Positions 1-7,402 of a stretch of 33,757 nucleotides of DNA are shown piece after piece. The stretch is taken from positions 1 through 33,757 of the forward strand of contig DBDH01000021.1 in NCBI GenBank assembly GCA_002293455.1, in the 5' to 3' direction. A model generated the notes under the pieces. It saw only the letters and a program-made list of their open reading frames with translations, made no database searches and was not told the origin of the DNA. This DNA is from Treponema sp. UBA937 (GTDB lineage Bacteria; Spirochaetota; Spirochaetia; Treponematales; Breznakiellaceae). How positions within the stretch are numbered: the first letter of the stretch is position 1; the number at the start of each line of letters is the position of its first letter. The translations under genes and the position numbers were made by a program.

Positions 1-42
1 TGGTGTGGTTATGGCGTAGGGTGCACTATATGTGCAGCATAG

Positions 43-79
43 TTTACACAGAGGAGCGGTTTTCGCTCCTCTGTGTAAA
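43..79. repeat. 16-bp perfect hairpin made of two inverted CCTCTGTGTAA-type repeats
   Basis: Bases 43-58 (TTTACACAGAGGAGCG) are exactly complementary to 64-79 with a 5-nt loop at 59-63. The arms contain the ACACAGAGGA motif seen again at 93-105 and in a cluster at 28683-28817. No T-tract follows directly, so a terminator is possible but not shown. Bases 1-216 otherwise show no convincing gene. Confidence 0.8.
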
Positions 80-92
80 TGTTCTTTTTCTA

Positions 93-105
93 TTCCTCTG
101 TGTAA
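93..105. repeat. single copy of TTCCTCTGTGTAA dispersed repeat
   Basis: This is an exact 13-base copy of the motif that recurs at 28805-28817. It lies in the non-coding leader region 120 bases before the first gene. Function is unknown. Confidence 0.7.
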
Positions 106-187
106 TTCATCTTAAGTGCCGTTTTTTGCGGTTATACAAAAATATCGTAAAAACCCAAAGCAAAAACTGTTTTGATGCCATAATAAG

Positions 188-196
188 TGGTATAAT
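188..196 (+). promoter_or_regulatory. extended -10 promoter for the PD-(D/E)XK-like gene
   Basis: TGG followed by TATAAT (191-196) forms an extended -10 element. No good -35 is visible at 16-18 bp. A transcript would start near 203, just before the AGGAG ribosome binding site at 206-210. Confidence 0.45.
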
Positions 197-216
197 AAAC
201 ATGGCAGGAGAAAGAC

Positions 217-813
217 ATGGCTGAAATAAAGGAAATTGTCAAACAACAGAATGTGAGTTTCGAGGAAATTAGACAAATTCTCAAAGAAGTTTCCGAACGG
301 CAAAAGGAAACTGACCGCATTGTCAAAGAAGTTTTCGAGAGTCAAAAAGAAACTGACCGGCAAATGAAGGAAACCAGCCGGGAGATTGGGAAACTTGGCG
401 GCAGATTTGGTGAAATGGTCGAATACATGGTTTTGCCTAATTTGGTGCACAAGTTCCGTGATTTAGGTTTTGTGTTTACCAAAGCGTATCCCGAGGCTGA
501 AATAAAAGATGAAAAAAATAATATACTCGCCGAGGTTGATGTTACCTTGGAAAATGGCGACAAAGTAATGATTGTCGAGGTCAAATCCAAGCCGAACATA
601 AGCGATGTTAAAGACCACGTTAAACGCATGGGAAAACTACGGCTTCACGCGGATTTACATAGTGATAACCGTAAATATTTTGGAGCCGTTGCGGGAATGG
701 TAATAAAAGATAATGTGCGGGACGCTATTTTGAAAAATGGCTTTTATGTGATTCAACCATCCGGGGAAACATTCATCATTACTCCTCCTGACGGCAAGCC
801 GAAAGAGTGGTAA
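217..813 (+). CDS. coiled-coil protein with C-terminal PD-(D/E)XK nuclease-like domain (DUF3782-like)
   Basis: The protein has 198 aa. Residues 1-65 are charged heptad-like repeats (two copies of a QKETDR block), predicted to be coiled coil. The rest resembles the PD-(D/E)XK fold: a glutamate in GRFGEMVE, an aspartate in AEVDV and E-x-K in IVEVKSK fit the catalytic set. Proteins of this layout are often annotated DUF3782 or hypothetical in spirochaetes and cyanobacteria; the true substrate is not known. The start is supported by AGGAG at 206-210. There is no partner gene: mnmG follows in the same direction but without coupling. It could be a nuclease or an inactive DNA-binding relative; all proposed catalytic residues look present. 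Confidence 0.65.
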   Translation: MAEIKEIVKQQNVSFEEIRQILKEVSERQKETDRIVKEVFESQKETDRQMKETSREIGKLGGRFGEMVEYMVLPNLVHKFRDLGFVFTKAYPEAEIKDEKNNILAEVDVTLENGDKVMIVEVKSKPNISDVKDHVKRMGKLRLHADLHSDNRKYFGAVAGMVIKDNVRDAILKNGFYVIQPSGETFIITPPDGKPKEW

Positions 814-891
814 ATATAGCCATAAATTCCTCTGCATCAGTTATTGCCGCGTGTACTTGCAAAAGCGAAGTTTTACAGATACTTTAATGAT

Positions 892-2724
892 ATGGATTTC
901 GATTGTATCGTTGTAGGCGGAGGCCACGCGGGTATTGAAGCGGGCTTGGCTGTTGCGCGCTTAGGGTTTTCCGCCGCGCTCATTACTCAGAACCCGGACC
1001 GTATGGGGCTGTTGTCATGCAACCCCGCGATGGGGGGGCTTTCCAAGGGAAATATCGTTCGGGAAATTGACGCCCTCGGCGGTGAGATGGGGAAAATCAC
1101 TGACGCTTCCATGATTCAGTACCGCGTCTTAAACCGTTCCAGAGGCCCCGCGGTACAAGCCCCAAGAGCCCAGGCTGATAAGGCCTTGTACCAGGCAATA
1201 GCGCGGCAGACCGTGGAACGGCAAAAAGGCCTCACCCTGCTCATGGATACTGTTACAGACATCATTGTTTCCAAAGACGGAAAACGCGCGGAAGGCGTTA
1301 CCACAAAACGGGGGCATACAATCGGCGCGAAGATTGTTGTTCTTAGCACCGGAACTTTCATGGAAGGGAAAATCTTCATCGGGGAGTTTGACGCTTTGCA
1401 GGGCCGCTTGGGAGAAGAAGCGGCCTTGGGACTCGGAACTAATCTCCGCAAAAAAGGCTTCCCGGTGGGACGCCTTAAAACCGGAACTCCGGCACGGATA
1501 GCCGGGGATTCCATCGATTTTTCCAAAACCGAAAAACAGGAAGGCGAAACGCCGTATCCCTTCACTTTTAACACGGAGCCGAGAACGGTTCTTGACCGGC
1601 CTTCCATTCCTTGCTGGATTACTTTTACGAATGAAAAAACCCACGAAATTATCGCCGCGAACATCGGGAGGTCCCCTTTGTACGGCGGCAAGATTGTTGG
1701 TGTTGGTCCGCGCTATTGTCCTTCGATAGAAGATAAAGTTGTCCGTTTCCGGGACCGAGAGCGGCATCATATTTTTATCGAACCCGAAGGACTTTACACG
1801 AATGAGATGTATCTTAACGGCGCGTCAAGTTCCCTGCCAGAAGATGTTCAGCGCGATTTCATTCATACGATTCCGGGTCTTGAAGAAGCGGTGATCGTCC
1901 GGCCCGGTTACGCCGTCGAATACGATTACATCGATCCTCTCGACCTGCTCCCCTCGCTTGAATCAAAACGCGTTGAAGGGCTTTTCATGGCAGGGCAAAC
2001 GAACGGCAGTTCCGGTTATGAAGAAGCCGCCGCCCAGGGCATTATGGCGGGAATTAACGCCGCGATGAAGCTGCAAAATAAAGCGCCGCTCATCCTCAGC
2101 CGTTCGGAAGCCTATATCGGCGTGCTGATTGATGATCTTACCACGCAGGGAGCGAAGGAGCCTTACCGGATGTTCACAAGCCGCGCCGAACACCGCCTCA
2201 TGCTCCGCCACGATACCGCGGATACCCGCCTCACTCCCAAGGGCCGCGAAATCGGTCTTGTTGATGATGGACGCTGGGAACGCTTTCTCAAAAAAACTCA
2301 GGATATAAGCGAGATTATGGAACTCTTACGGAACAAAAAGGTTCCGTCAAACGTTACAGGCAATCTTGTTCCGCACATCGGGGAGAATCTTGAAAAAGCC
2401 CTTGCGGACAGCCAAGTCAGCCCCGACGATATTGTCGATTTTGCCCCCGCTTTGATGGAACTTCCCTACGAATGGCTGGAACGCACAAACCTCGATATAA
2501 AATATGCCGGGTACATCCAAAAAGAAGAGCGGGCCGCGGCGCGGACCGCGAAAATGGAATCGTTTAAAATCCCGGCCGATTTAGATTATTCGGCCATCAC
2601 GGGTTTATCCGCGGAAGGAAAAGAAAAACTGCTCAAAGTAAAACCGCTCACGCTTGGACAAGCCGCCCGGATTCAGGGCGTCCGCCAAGGAGATATCGCT
2701 TTGCTGATGGTGATACTAAAGTAA
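892..2724 (+). CDS. mnmG: tRNA uridine-5-carboxymethylaminomethyl modification enzyme MnmG (GidA)
   Basis: MnmG is the FAD enzyme that, with the GTPase MnmE, adds the carboxymethylaminomethyl group at wobble uridine 34 of tRNAs in the cytoplasm. The 610-aa product has the N-terminal FAD motif GGGHAG at residues 9-14, the family blocks RDRERHHIFIEPEG and NEMYLNG, EAAAQGIMAG, TSRAEHRLMLRHDNAD-like (here HDTADTRL), and the C-terminal helical domain ending in KPLTLGQAARIQGV. Length is normal (about 620). An upstream TTG at 844 would add 16 residues, but the family usually starts a few residues before the FAD strand, so the ATG at 892 is preferred. Neither start has a clear ribosome binding site. 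mnmE is not in the window. Confidence 0.95.
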   Translation: MDFDCIVVGGGHAGIEAGLAVARLGFSAALITQNPDRMGLLSCNPAMGGLSKGNIVREIDALGGEMGKITDASMIQYRVLNRSRGPAVQAPRAQADKALYQAIARQTVERQKGLTLLMDTVTDIIVSKDGKRAEGVTTKRGHTIGAKIVVLSTGTFMEGKIFIGEFDALQGRLGEEAALGLGTNLRKKGFPVGRLKTGTPARIAGDSIDFSKTEKQEGETPYPFTFNTEPRTVLDRPSIPCWITFTNEKTHEIIAANIGRSPLYGGKIVGVGPRYCPSIEDKVVRFRDRERHHIFIEPEGLYTNEMYLNGASSSLPEDVQRDFIHTIPGLEEAVIVRPGYAVEYDYIDPLDLLPSLESKRVEGLFMAGQTNGSSGYEEAAAQGIMAGINAAMKLQNKAPLILSRSEAYIGVLIDDLTTQGAKEPYRMFTSRAEHRLMLRHDTADTRLTPKGREIGLVDDGRWERFLKKTQDISEIMELLRNKKVPSNVTGNLVPHIGENLEKALADSQVSPDDIVDFAPALMELPYEWLERTNLDIKYAGYIQKEERAAARTAKMESFKIPADLDYSAITGLSAEGKEKLLKVKPLTLGQAARIQGVRQGDIALLMVILK

Positions 2725-2766
2725 CAAAGAACAAATAGCGATGAGAAAGATGAGATTTTGATCATA

Positions 2767-2807
2767 CAGCCTCTTGTAAAATTTGGCCGCAGCTTTGCAA
2801 GAGGCTG
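2767..2807. terminator. hairpin after mnmG, possible bidirectional terminator
   Basis: Bases 2767-2780 (CAGCCTCTTGTAAA) pair with 2794-2807 over 14 positions with one G-U wobble and a 13-nt loop. It sits between convergent mnmG and the minus-strand lipoprotein gene. The U-tract is poor on both strands, so termination is likely but not certain. Confidence 0.6.
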
Positions 2808-2839
2808 ATGTATTTCTAACTGATTACACAATTACTCTT

Positions 2840-3487
2840 TTATTTCGCCCTAAATCTTGTGTCAACGGGCGTATTGGGAAAATTTTCATTTGCCGCTGAG
2901 CCGATGGATGTATAAAATCCGCCTCTGTTGCCATACGCATTATAATCATCAAAGATTCCAACAGAAACATTATTAAAAAAAACCTCAAAGGTTGTTGCAG
3001 TTGTCACTACCTTGATAGTGTTCAATTTGTTGTAACCAGTAGTCAACTGTGATGCAGCTCTCCATGTCCCGCCCAAAGCCGTGTTATTCACTATTACTGA
3101 CTCAGATATAAAATTAGTTCCTTCCTGTACTGTTTTCCTAATTGTATACCAACCACTTGTTTCTATAAGTACATAGTAATATAGATTTGTAATTTCATTT
3201 GATGCTCCAAATATCATACCGTAACCATTGCCGCCGTAACCGCTTATCTTTTTGCATTCAACTTCATATACATTATGATCTGCGTTAGGGTTTGGACCCA
3301 CTACCCAATAGCCATAGCCATAGTTATCTGGATCATTGGTATAAAACTGGTAAAACCCATCACTGCCCAACGTATAATTTATAGTCGTAGGACGATCACC
3401 ACCGGCAGGGTTTTCGCATCCTGCAAACAAAAACCCAATTACCATAACTGCTAAAAAAATCCACAAAACGCTCAATTTGTTCTTCAC
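2840..3487 (-). CDS. putative lipoprotein with concanavalin-like jelly-roll domain
   Basis: The best start is GTG at 3487, placed 6 nt after an AAGGAG (3494-3499), giving 215 aa; an ATG at 3580 would add 31 residues with no signal-like character. The N-terminus has a Lys-rich start, a hydrophobic stretch and a lipobox ending FLFAGC near residues 18-23, so it is likely lipidated and exported. The mature part is rich in Tyr, Gly and Asn; the order YGMIFG, a YYYVLIE strand, a LNTIKVV strand, FFNNVSVGIF and GGFYTSIG resembles the beta-sandwich of concanavalin-like or family-16-like domains that bind sugars. No catalytic residues can be named. It is a single gene with no operon partner. Confidence 0.65.
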   Translation of the reverse strand: MKNKLSVLWIFLAVMVIGFLFAGCENPAGGDRPTTINYTLGSDGFYQFYTNDPDNYGYGYWVVGPNPNADHNVYEVECKKISGYGGNGYGMIFGASNEITNLYYYVLIETSGWYTIRKTVQEGTNFISESVIVNNTALGGTWRAASQLTTGYNKLNTIKVVTTATTFEVFFNNVSVGIFDDYNAYGNRGGFYTSIGSAANENFPNTPVDTRFRAK

Positions 3488-3524
3488 TTCAAACTCCTTA
3501 CACTTGTTGCTGAATATGTTTTCA

Positions 3525-3541
3525 TTTTGGCAACGCCAAAA
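3525..3541. promoter_or_regulatory. palindrome upstream of lipoprotein gene, possible operator
   Basis: TTTTGGC (3525-3531) and GCCAAAA (3535-3541) form a 7+3+7 palindrome. On the minus strand it overlaps a weak promoter-like pair (TTGGCG, 17 bp, TATTCA) about 35-50 bases before the GTG start of the lipoprotein gene. The role as operator is an inference. Confidence 0.35.
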
Positions 3542-3785
3542 ATTGAGAGAAAAAAGAAGGCTGCATCTGAAAACAAACATTTACTAATAGTGAGAAAAAA
3601 TATGCGATGTTTAGAGGAATTCTTCCTAACGGAAAATATATCGATTTTTGATAAAAAAGTGAGAAATGACCGGTGTGCCTGTTACAACAGACAGGATTAT
3701 CATACCTTTTCTGATATAAAAAGGCACTTAATGAAAATTTTTGAGCATAGGTACTTGACAAAGCTGAACTCAGACTCATAATATC

Positions 3786-3841
3786 TTTGCTCTTTGCTCT
3801 TTGCTCTTTGCTCTTTGCTCTTTGCTCTTTGCTCTTTGCTC
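3786..3841. repeat. tandem repeat, 8 perfect copies of TTTGCTC
   Basis: Fifty-six bases consist of eight uninterrupted 7-bp units. The run lies in the 560-bp gene-free interval 3488-4049. On the minus strand it is open in all frames and would encode SKEQRAK repeats, but the reading frames there have no ribosome binding site or gene-like composition. Copy number of such runs commonly changes by slippage. The remainder of the interval is AT-rich and shows no gene that I can support. Confidence 0.95.
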
Positions 3842-4049
3842 TGTAACATGAAAGTATTATTCCATGATTTTGAACAATCGTCAAGAGAAAATTTATTTTT
3901 TGTAATGCAGCGCACTAAATCTTTCTTACAGGCAAAACATTGGTAAATACCAAACTTTGGTCTGCTTGGGATATAGTTTTAAAAATTTAATCATTTTTTC
4001 TGTCACAATTGAGCGCATCTTTTGTCTAATACTATAGAAAGGAGGAAAC

Positions 4050-4910
4050 ATGCAGACAGAAGAAGAATCTGCTTTAATCGACAACGCGGTCGGCGGCAAT
4101 AAAAAAGCCCTGGAAGAATTACTCTGCGGCATACAGGATATGGTGTACAACCTTTCTCTGCGGATGCTGGGAAGTCCTCATGACGCCGAAGACGCTTCAC
4201 AGGAAATCTATATCCGCATCATAACAGGCCTCTCATCTTTCAAAAAAGAGAGCGCCTTTTCAACCTGGGTTTACCGAATCGCGGTAAATCATCTTCTAAA
4301 CTACAAAAAGTCTCAGTCCGCGGACATGCCGCCCCTCAGTTTTGACTATTACGGCGCGGACATCGAGGCAGGATTTATCAAAAATACGCCTGATCTAACA
4401 GGCGGCGTAGATGAAGAACTGTTGGCGGAAGAATTAAAAATGTCCTGTACAAATATGATGCTTCAATGCTTTGATCCCGAAAGCCGTCTCATTTATGTGC
4501 TGGGGATTATGTTCAAGGCTGACAGCAAAATATGCGGCGCGGTTTTGAATATCACCCCGGAAGCGTACCGCCAGCGTCTTTCCCGAATCAGGCGGAAGAT
4601 GGCAGGATTTCTGCGGGAATATTGCGGACTGGCAGGATCGCCGAAATGCGATTGTAAAAAACGGATAGGATACGCTGTTCAGAAGCGCAGATTAAATCCC
4701 GCTCATTTAGAATACACAGCTTTGCGGAAAGCGGAAATCGAAGCGTATACTCAGGCGATGGAAGAAATGGACGCACAATCGCTCATCTTCGCGAAGCTGC
4801 CGCAATACCGTTCCCCTCAAAAGACACAAGATTTTTTGCGGACACTCTTGCAATCAGAGAACATGGCTGCCATTCAGCAGACAAAAACTACACAGAGGAA
4901 AATCTCATGA
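4050..4910 (+). CDS. ECF-type sigma-70 family RNA polymerase sigma factor with C-terminal extension
   Basis: The start ATG follows AAAGGAGG at 4038-4045. The 286-aa protein has a sigma region 2 at about residues 22-92 (DMVYNLSLRMLGSPHDAEDASQE and FSTWVYRIAVNHL are characteristic) and a region-4 helix-turn-helix at about 145-190 (VLNITPEAYRQRLSRIRRKM). Standard ECF factors have about 180 residues; this has a further ~95 residues containing a Cys cluster (EYCGL, KCDCKK), which may be a regulatory domain. It lacks a recognisable anti-sigma gene, but its stop overlaps the start of a small membrane protein gene by 4 bases (ATGA), suggesting coupled synthesis. Target promoters are unknown. Confidence 0.85.
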   Translation: MQTEEESALIDNAVGGNKKALEELLCGIQDMVYNLSLRMLGSPHDAEDASQEIYIRIITGLSSFKKESAFSTWVYRIAVNHLLNYKKSQSADMPPLSFDYYGADIEAGFIKNTPDLTGGVDEELLAEELKMSCTNMMLQCFDPESRLIYVLGIMFKADSKICGAVLNITPEAYRQRLSRIRRKMAGFLREYCGLAGSPKCDCKKRIGYAVQKRRLNPAHLEYTALRKAEIEAYTQAMEEMDAQSLIFAKLPQYRSPQKTQDFLRTLLQSENMAAIQQTKTTQRKIS

Positions 4911-5233
4911 AAACAATCATGCTCACCTTGCTCACCGGAATCCTATTCGGCACAATTGATATTCTGCCCATGCTCAAGATGAAGCTCGATATATTCTCCA
5001 TTGTATCAGCATTTGTTTTTTATCTTGTCGTGCCGTTCGTCGTATACAACACAAACCTGTTTGGAATACCCTGGCAGCTCAGAGGCGGGACGATCACACT
5101 GCTCATGGCGCTGCCTATCATCATCCTCACCGCGAAAGACGGAATACAAGCCGCTGTCCCCATTATGGTAATGTCGATTGTACTGGGTACGTTAATCAGC
5201 CTTTGGGGCAGGTTTGTGATAAAAGTCCTGTAG
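4907..5233 (+). CDS. small integral membrane protein, partner of ECF sigma factor (function unknown)
   Basis: The product has 108 aa and is almost wholly hydrophobic, with about four predicted membrane segments (roughly residues 4-21, 27-48, 61-78 and 83-104) and very few charges. The start overlaps the sigma-factor stop by four bases and uses GAGGA at 4896-4900, within a copy of the ACACAGAGGA motif, as ribosome binding site. The coupling suggests a functional link to the sigma factor, for example sensing or restraint at the membrane, but no zinc-finger or known anti-sigma motif is present. I do not recognise the family. Confidence 0.7.
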   Translation: MKTIMLTLLTGILFGTIDILPMLKMKLDIFSIVSAFVFYLVVPFVVYNTNLFGIPWQLRGGTITLLMALPIIILTAKDGIQAAVPIMVMSIVLGTLISLWGRFVIKVL

Positions 5234-5242
5234 CGGCGGCCT

Positions 5243-5587
5243 TCATCCCGGGGGCCAGGCCATTCGCCGCCCGCCCAAAACATGCAGGTGAATGTGGTCC
5301 ACCGTCTGGCCGCCGTCGGATTTGCAGTTGATTACAAAGCGGGCGCCTTTTTCGGCACAGCCTAATTCAGCGGCAAGTTCCTGGCCTTTGAACAGAAGCT
5401 TTCCCATCAAGGGCGCGTCTGCTTCATCAAGTTCCATGATATTGGGAATATGCTTTTTGGGAATCACCAAAAAATGAAGCGGCGCCGCCGGATTGACGTC
5501 ATGAAAGGCGAGGAGTTCATCATCCTCATAAATCTTTTTGCTGGGAATTTCCCCGGCAATAATTTTACAGAAAATACAATCACTCAT
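5243..5587 (-). CDS. HIT-family nucleotide-binding protein (HinT-like purine phosphoramidase)
   Basis: The 114-aa protein carries the histidine triad HIHLHVLGG at residues 98-106 (H98, H100, H102) and a Cys pair CIFC at residues 4-7 typical of the HinT branch. Family members hydrolyse nucleoside phosphoramidates such as AMP-lysine in the cytoplasm. Length matches HinT. The start has no Shine-Dalgarno sequence; instead an extended -10 (TGATATACT) ends 6 nt before the ATG, which suggests a leaderless transcript. The gene converges with the small membrane protein, with a gap of only 9 bases. Confidence 0.93.
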   Translation of the reverse strand: MSDCIFCKIIAGEIPSKKIYEDDELLAFHDVNPAAPLHFLVIPKKHIPNIMELDEADAPLMGKLLFKGQELAAELGCAEKGARFVINCKSDGGQTVDHIHLHVLGGRRMAWPPG

Positions 5588-5593
5588 AAGGGC

Positions 5594-5602
5594 AGTATAT
5601 CA
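5594..5602 (-). promoter_or_regulatory. extended -10 promoter abutting hinT-like start
   Basis: On the minus strand TG-A-TATACT ends at 5594, leaving 6 nt before the ATG at 5587. The -35 region is weak. The predicted start site would be at or next to the start codon. Confidence 0.45.
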
Positions 5603-5673
5603 TGGTTTGCCTGTTTTCGCATAGAAAAAATGGTTTTTATTTAGAACAAGGCATGGTTTTGAAACAGCCGCGG

Positions 5674-6057
5674 TTAAAACAAAAATGCTTTAAGAAGCAA
5701 TCCAATGATGACAAGCCAGATGATTATTACCGGAAGCGCGTATATTAATCGTTTAGGTTTTCCTTCCTTCGGTATTGACGCCGCCTCTTTTCGGCATTCC
5801 TCAAGAATCGGGCCGGGGATGAGTTTTATCGCCAGCGTAATCAAAAACGGCAGAAGCAGAACATCATCCAAAAAACCCAGGACCGGAATGAAATCCGGAA
5901 TGAAATCGATGGGGGAAAAGGCGTAGCAGACGGCAATTCCCACAATAATTTTTGCCGGAAGCGGCGTGTCTTTCCGCTTGAACGCGAGGTAAAGGGCAGA
6001 GGTTTCATTTTTCAGCACTTTTGCCCGGTTTTTAAGCCAAGCGATAATTTTTTTCAT
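5674..6057 (-). CDS. DUF1232 (YkvA-type) small membrane protein
   Basis: From the ATG at 6057 the protein has 127 aa. It contains the DUF1232 core, KIIVGIAVCYAFSPIDFIPDFIPVLGFLDD, in the middle, flanked by hydrophobic segments, and ends with one more membrane segment (residues ~107-124). A longer start at 6114 is possible, but the ATG at 6057 has a promoter-like pair (TTGACG, 17 bp, TTGAAT) ending 6 nt upstream, and the extra 19 residues look unrelated to the family. The biochemical role of DUF1232 proteins is not established. The gene is divergent from the next one. Confidence 0.85.
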   Translation of the reverse strand: MKKIIAWLKNRAKVLKNETSALYLAFKRKDTPLPAKIIVGIAVCYAFSPIDFIPDFIPVLGFLDDVLLLPFLITLAIKLIPGPILEECRKEAASIPKEGKPKRLIYALPVIIIWLVIIGLLLKAFLF

Positions 6058-6063
6058 TGTTCT

Positions 6064-6092
6064 ATTCAATCGTTTTAATGGACCTGCGTCAA
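6064..6092 (-). promoter_or_regulatory. promoter of DUF1232 gene, leaderless layout
   Basis: Minus strand: -35 TTGACG at 6092-6087, 17-bp spacer, -10 TTGAAT at 6069-6064, then 6 nt to the ATG at 6057. It lies next to the divergent promoter at 6102-6130. Confidence 0.5.
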
Positions 6093-6101
6093 GGACGCCG
6101 C

Positions 6102-6130
6102 TTGTCATCTTCATCTATTGTGATTAATAT
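6102..6130 (+). promoter_or_regulatory. promoter of the aminotransferase-like gene, leaderless layout
   Basis: -35 TTGTCA at 6102-6107, exact 17-bp spacer, -10 TAATAT at 6125-6130, then 7 nt to the ATG at 6138. No Shine-Dalgarno sequence is present. Confidence 0.5.
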
Positions 6131-6137
6131 TCTTCGT

Positions 6138-6986
6138 ATGTACGATGATGGTTCTTTTTCTCCGCTTTTAAGGCAGCTTCCTCAGATCCGCAGAGCCAGG
6201 GATTATCGGCTTTATACGGGTGACGGGCGCCGTTTGATTGATCTTTGGCAGTACGGCGGGCGGGCTGTGTTGGGACATACAATTCCGCGTCAATTGCGGG
6301 AATTGAAAAACAGTGCATCACGCGGGCTTTTTGTGCCGTTTCCGAATCATTTTGAAGGAAGATTGGAAAAAGCATTTCGCCGGTTATTTCCCGAAAGAGT
6401 TATGCGGATATATAACGATACGGAATCGCTGCGGGAAGGTTTTAAAAAAGTTGAATTTACATATCCGCCCGAACATCTTCTTCCCGATCCCGCTTTTGGG
6501 CACAGTGCAGATCATCACACGACTGCGCTTTGGCGTCCTTTTTTGGACGATGCGAAAACTCTGTACGATTCGCTGGATATTCTGCTGCCGGTTCTGCCCT
6601 TTTCTTGGATGAGCAGCCTCATCATTGTTTTATTGAAAAAAACGGTATCGGACCGCTTTCCTCCTTCGGACTTGGTATCTTCGGTGATTTCTTCGGGACT
6701 GCTTGCGTCGGTTCTTGCGCTCATGCGTCAATCGGAAAAATCGGATTATTCCGGGCTGATGCAAAATCTTGCCCATACTTCCTGGCAGCACAGAGGAATC
6801 TATCTTGCGAATCAATATTGCAATGATGACGGCGCTTACGAAAAAATGTTTGTCCGCTTTTTAAATGATGGTTTTTTGATTCCGCCGAAAAAAACGCTGC
6901 CGCTGATTCTGCCCGTAAAACCGGATTCTTTGTCCCACGGAGAATTGATAAAATTAAGCGGTTTGTTGAATGAGTTTGGGAATTAA
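6138..6986 (+). CDS. protein resembling a degenerate fold-type I PLP aminotransferase (function unknown)
   Basis: The 282-aa product begins with YRLYTGDGRRLIDLWQYGG..VLGHTIP, which resembles the N-terminal arm of class III aminotransferases (DxDGxRYIDF...LGHxHP). Its C-terminal part (FVRFLNDGFLIPPKKTLPLIL..LSHGEL) resembles the small domain of the same fold. The large catalytic domain is much shortened (family ~400-450 aa) and I find no convincing PLP-binding Asp or Schiff-base Lys motif. It is therefore probably not an aminotransferase, though it may have kept the fold as a binding or structural protein. The ATG at 6138 is chosen because it lies 7 nt after a good promoter; a TTG at 6057 would extend it. 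Fold assignment is an inference. Confidence 0.55.
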   Translation: MYDDGSFSPLLRQLPQIRRARDYRLYTGDGRRLIDLWQYGGRAVLGHTIPRQLRELKNSASRGLFVPFPNHFEGRLEKAFRRLFPERVMRIYNDTESLREGFKKVEFTYPPEHLLPDPAFGHSADHHTTALWRPFLDDAKTLYDSLDILLPVLPFSWMSSLIIVLLKKTVSDRFPPSDLVSSVISSGLLASVLALMRQSEKSDYSGLMQNLAHTSWQHRGIYLANQYCNDDGAYEKMFVRFLNDGFLIPPKKTLPLILPVKPDSLSHGELIKLSGLLNEFGN

Positions 6987-7041
6987 AAAAGCCGCGTTCA
7001 ACCTACTTGTTATTTAGGGCGAAAAAAAAGATACTATCAAC

Positions 7042-7344
7042 ATGGATGCAGGAGAGATAATCTACATTTCGAGCCAGCTTACCGCGGGAGCTTTAACTTC
7101 ATTTTTTGCTATTATGCTGTGGTCCAAAACAAGAGATGTTGCGTGGATGCTTATCGTTATCGGCGCTATTGCGGCTTATGTGAATACGGTATATTCCATT
7201 TTAGTTTTTTTCGGCATTGTGGGTGATACTATTTTTTCTGTCGGAACGGTTCCATTCGCGTCCATCATTTTGCCGGTTTTACCGCCGATTTTCTTTAGCG
7301 CCGCGTTTATTGTCATGATTATACGGAAAACGAGAAACCATTAA
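7042..7344 (+). CDS. small membrane protein, three predicted membrane segments (unknown)
   Basis: A 100-aa hydrophobic protein with predicted segments at about residues 8-27, 33-57 and 72-94, ending in a basic tail (IIRKTRNH) that suggests a cytoplasmic C-terminus. No Shine-Dalgarno is visible; TACTAT at 7032-7037 lies 4 nt before the ATG. I recognise no family. It precedes another small membrane protein in the same direction. Confidence 0.6.
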   Translation: MDAGEIIYISSQLTAGALTSFFAIMLWSKTRDVAWMLIVIGAIAAYVNTVYSILVFFGIVGDTIFSVGTVPFASIILPVLPPIFFSAAFIVMIIRKTRNH

Positions 7345-7351
7345 GAAAACA

Positions 7352-7374
7352 CTGATTAGAGTCAATTTAATCAG
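7352..7374. other. small hairpin between two membrane-protein genes
   Basis: CTGATTA (7352-7358) pairs with TAATCAG (7368-7374), 7 bp with a 9-nt loop. No T-tract follows, so it may affect mRNA processing or be weak termination. Confidence 0.4.
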
Positions 7375-7402
7375 CATTACCTTAGAGCTGACGGAGGGAT
7401 GA

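Noticed and set aside
844..891. Upstream TTG start for mnmG
   Set aside because: No ribosome binding site, and the extra residues precede the normal N-terminus of the family.
1116..1770. Long minus-strand ORFs opposite mnmG
   Set aside because: They are shadows of a strongly conserved coding gene with no ribosome binding site.
3522..3915. Minus-strand ORFs with SKEQRAK repeats
   Set aside because: They are the translation of the 7-bp tandem repeat and have no start signals or gene-like composition.
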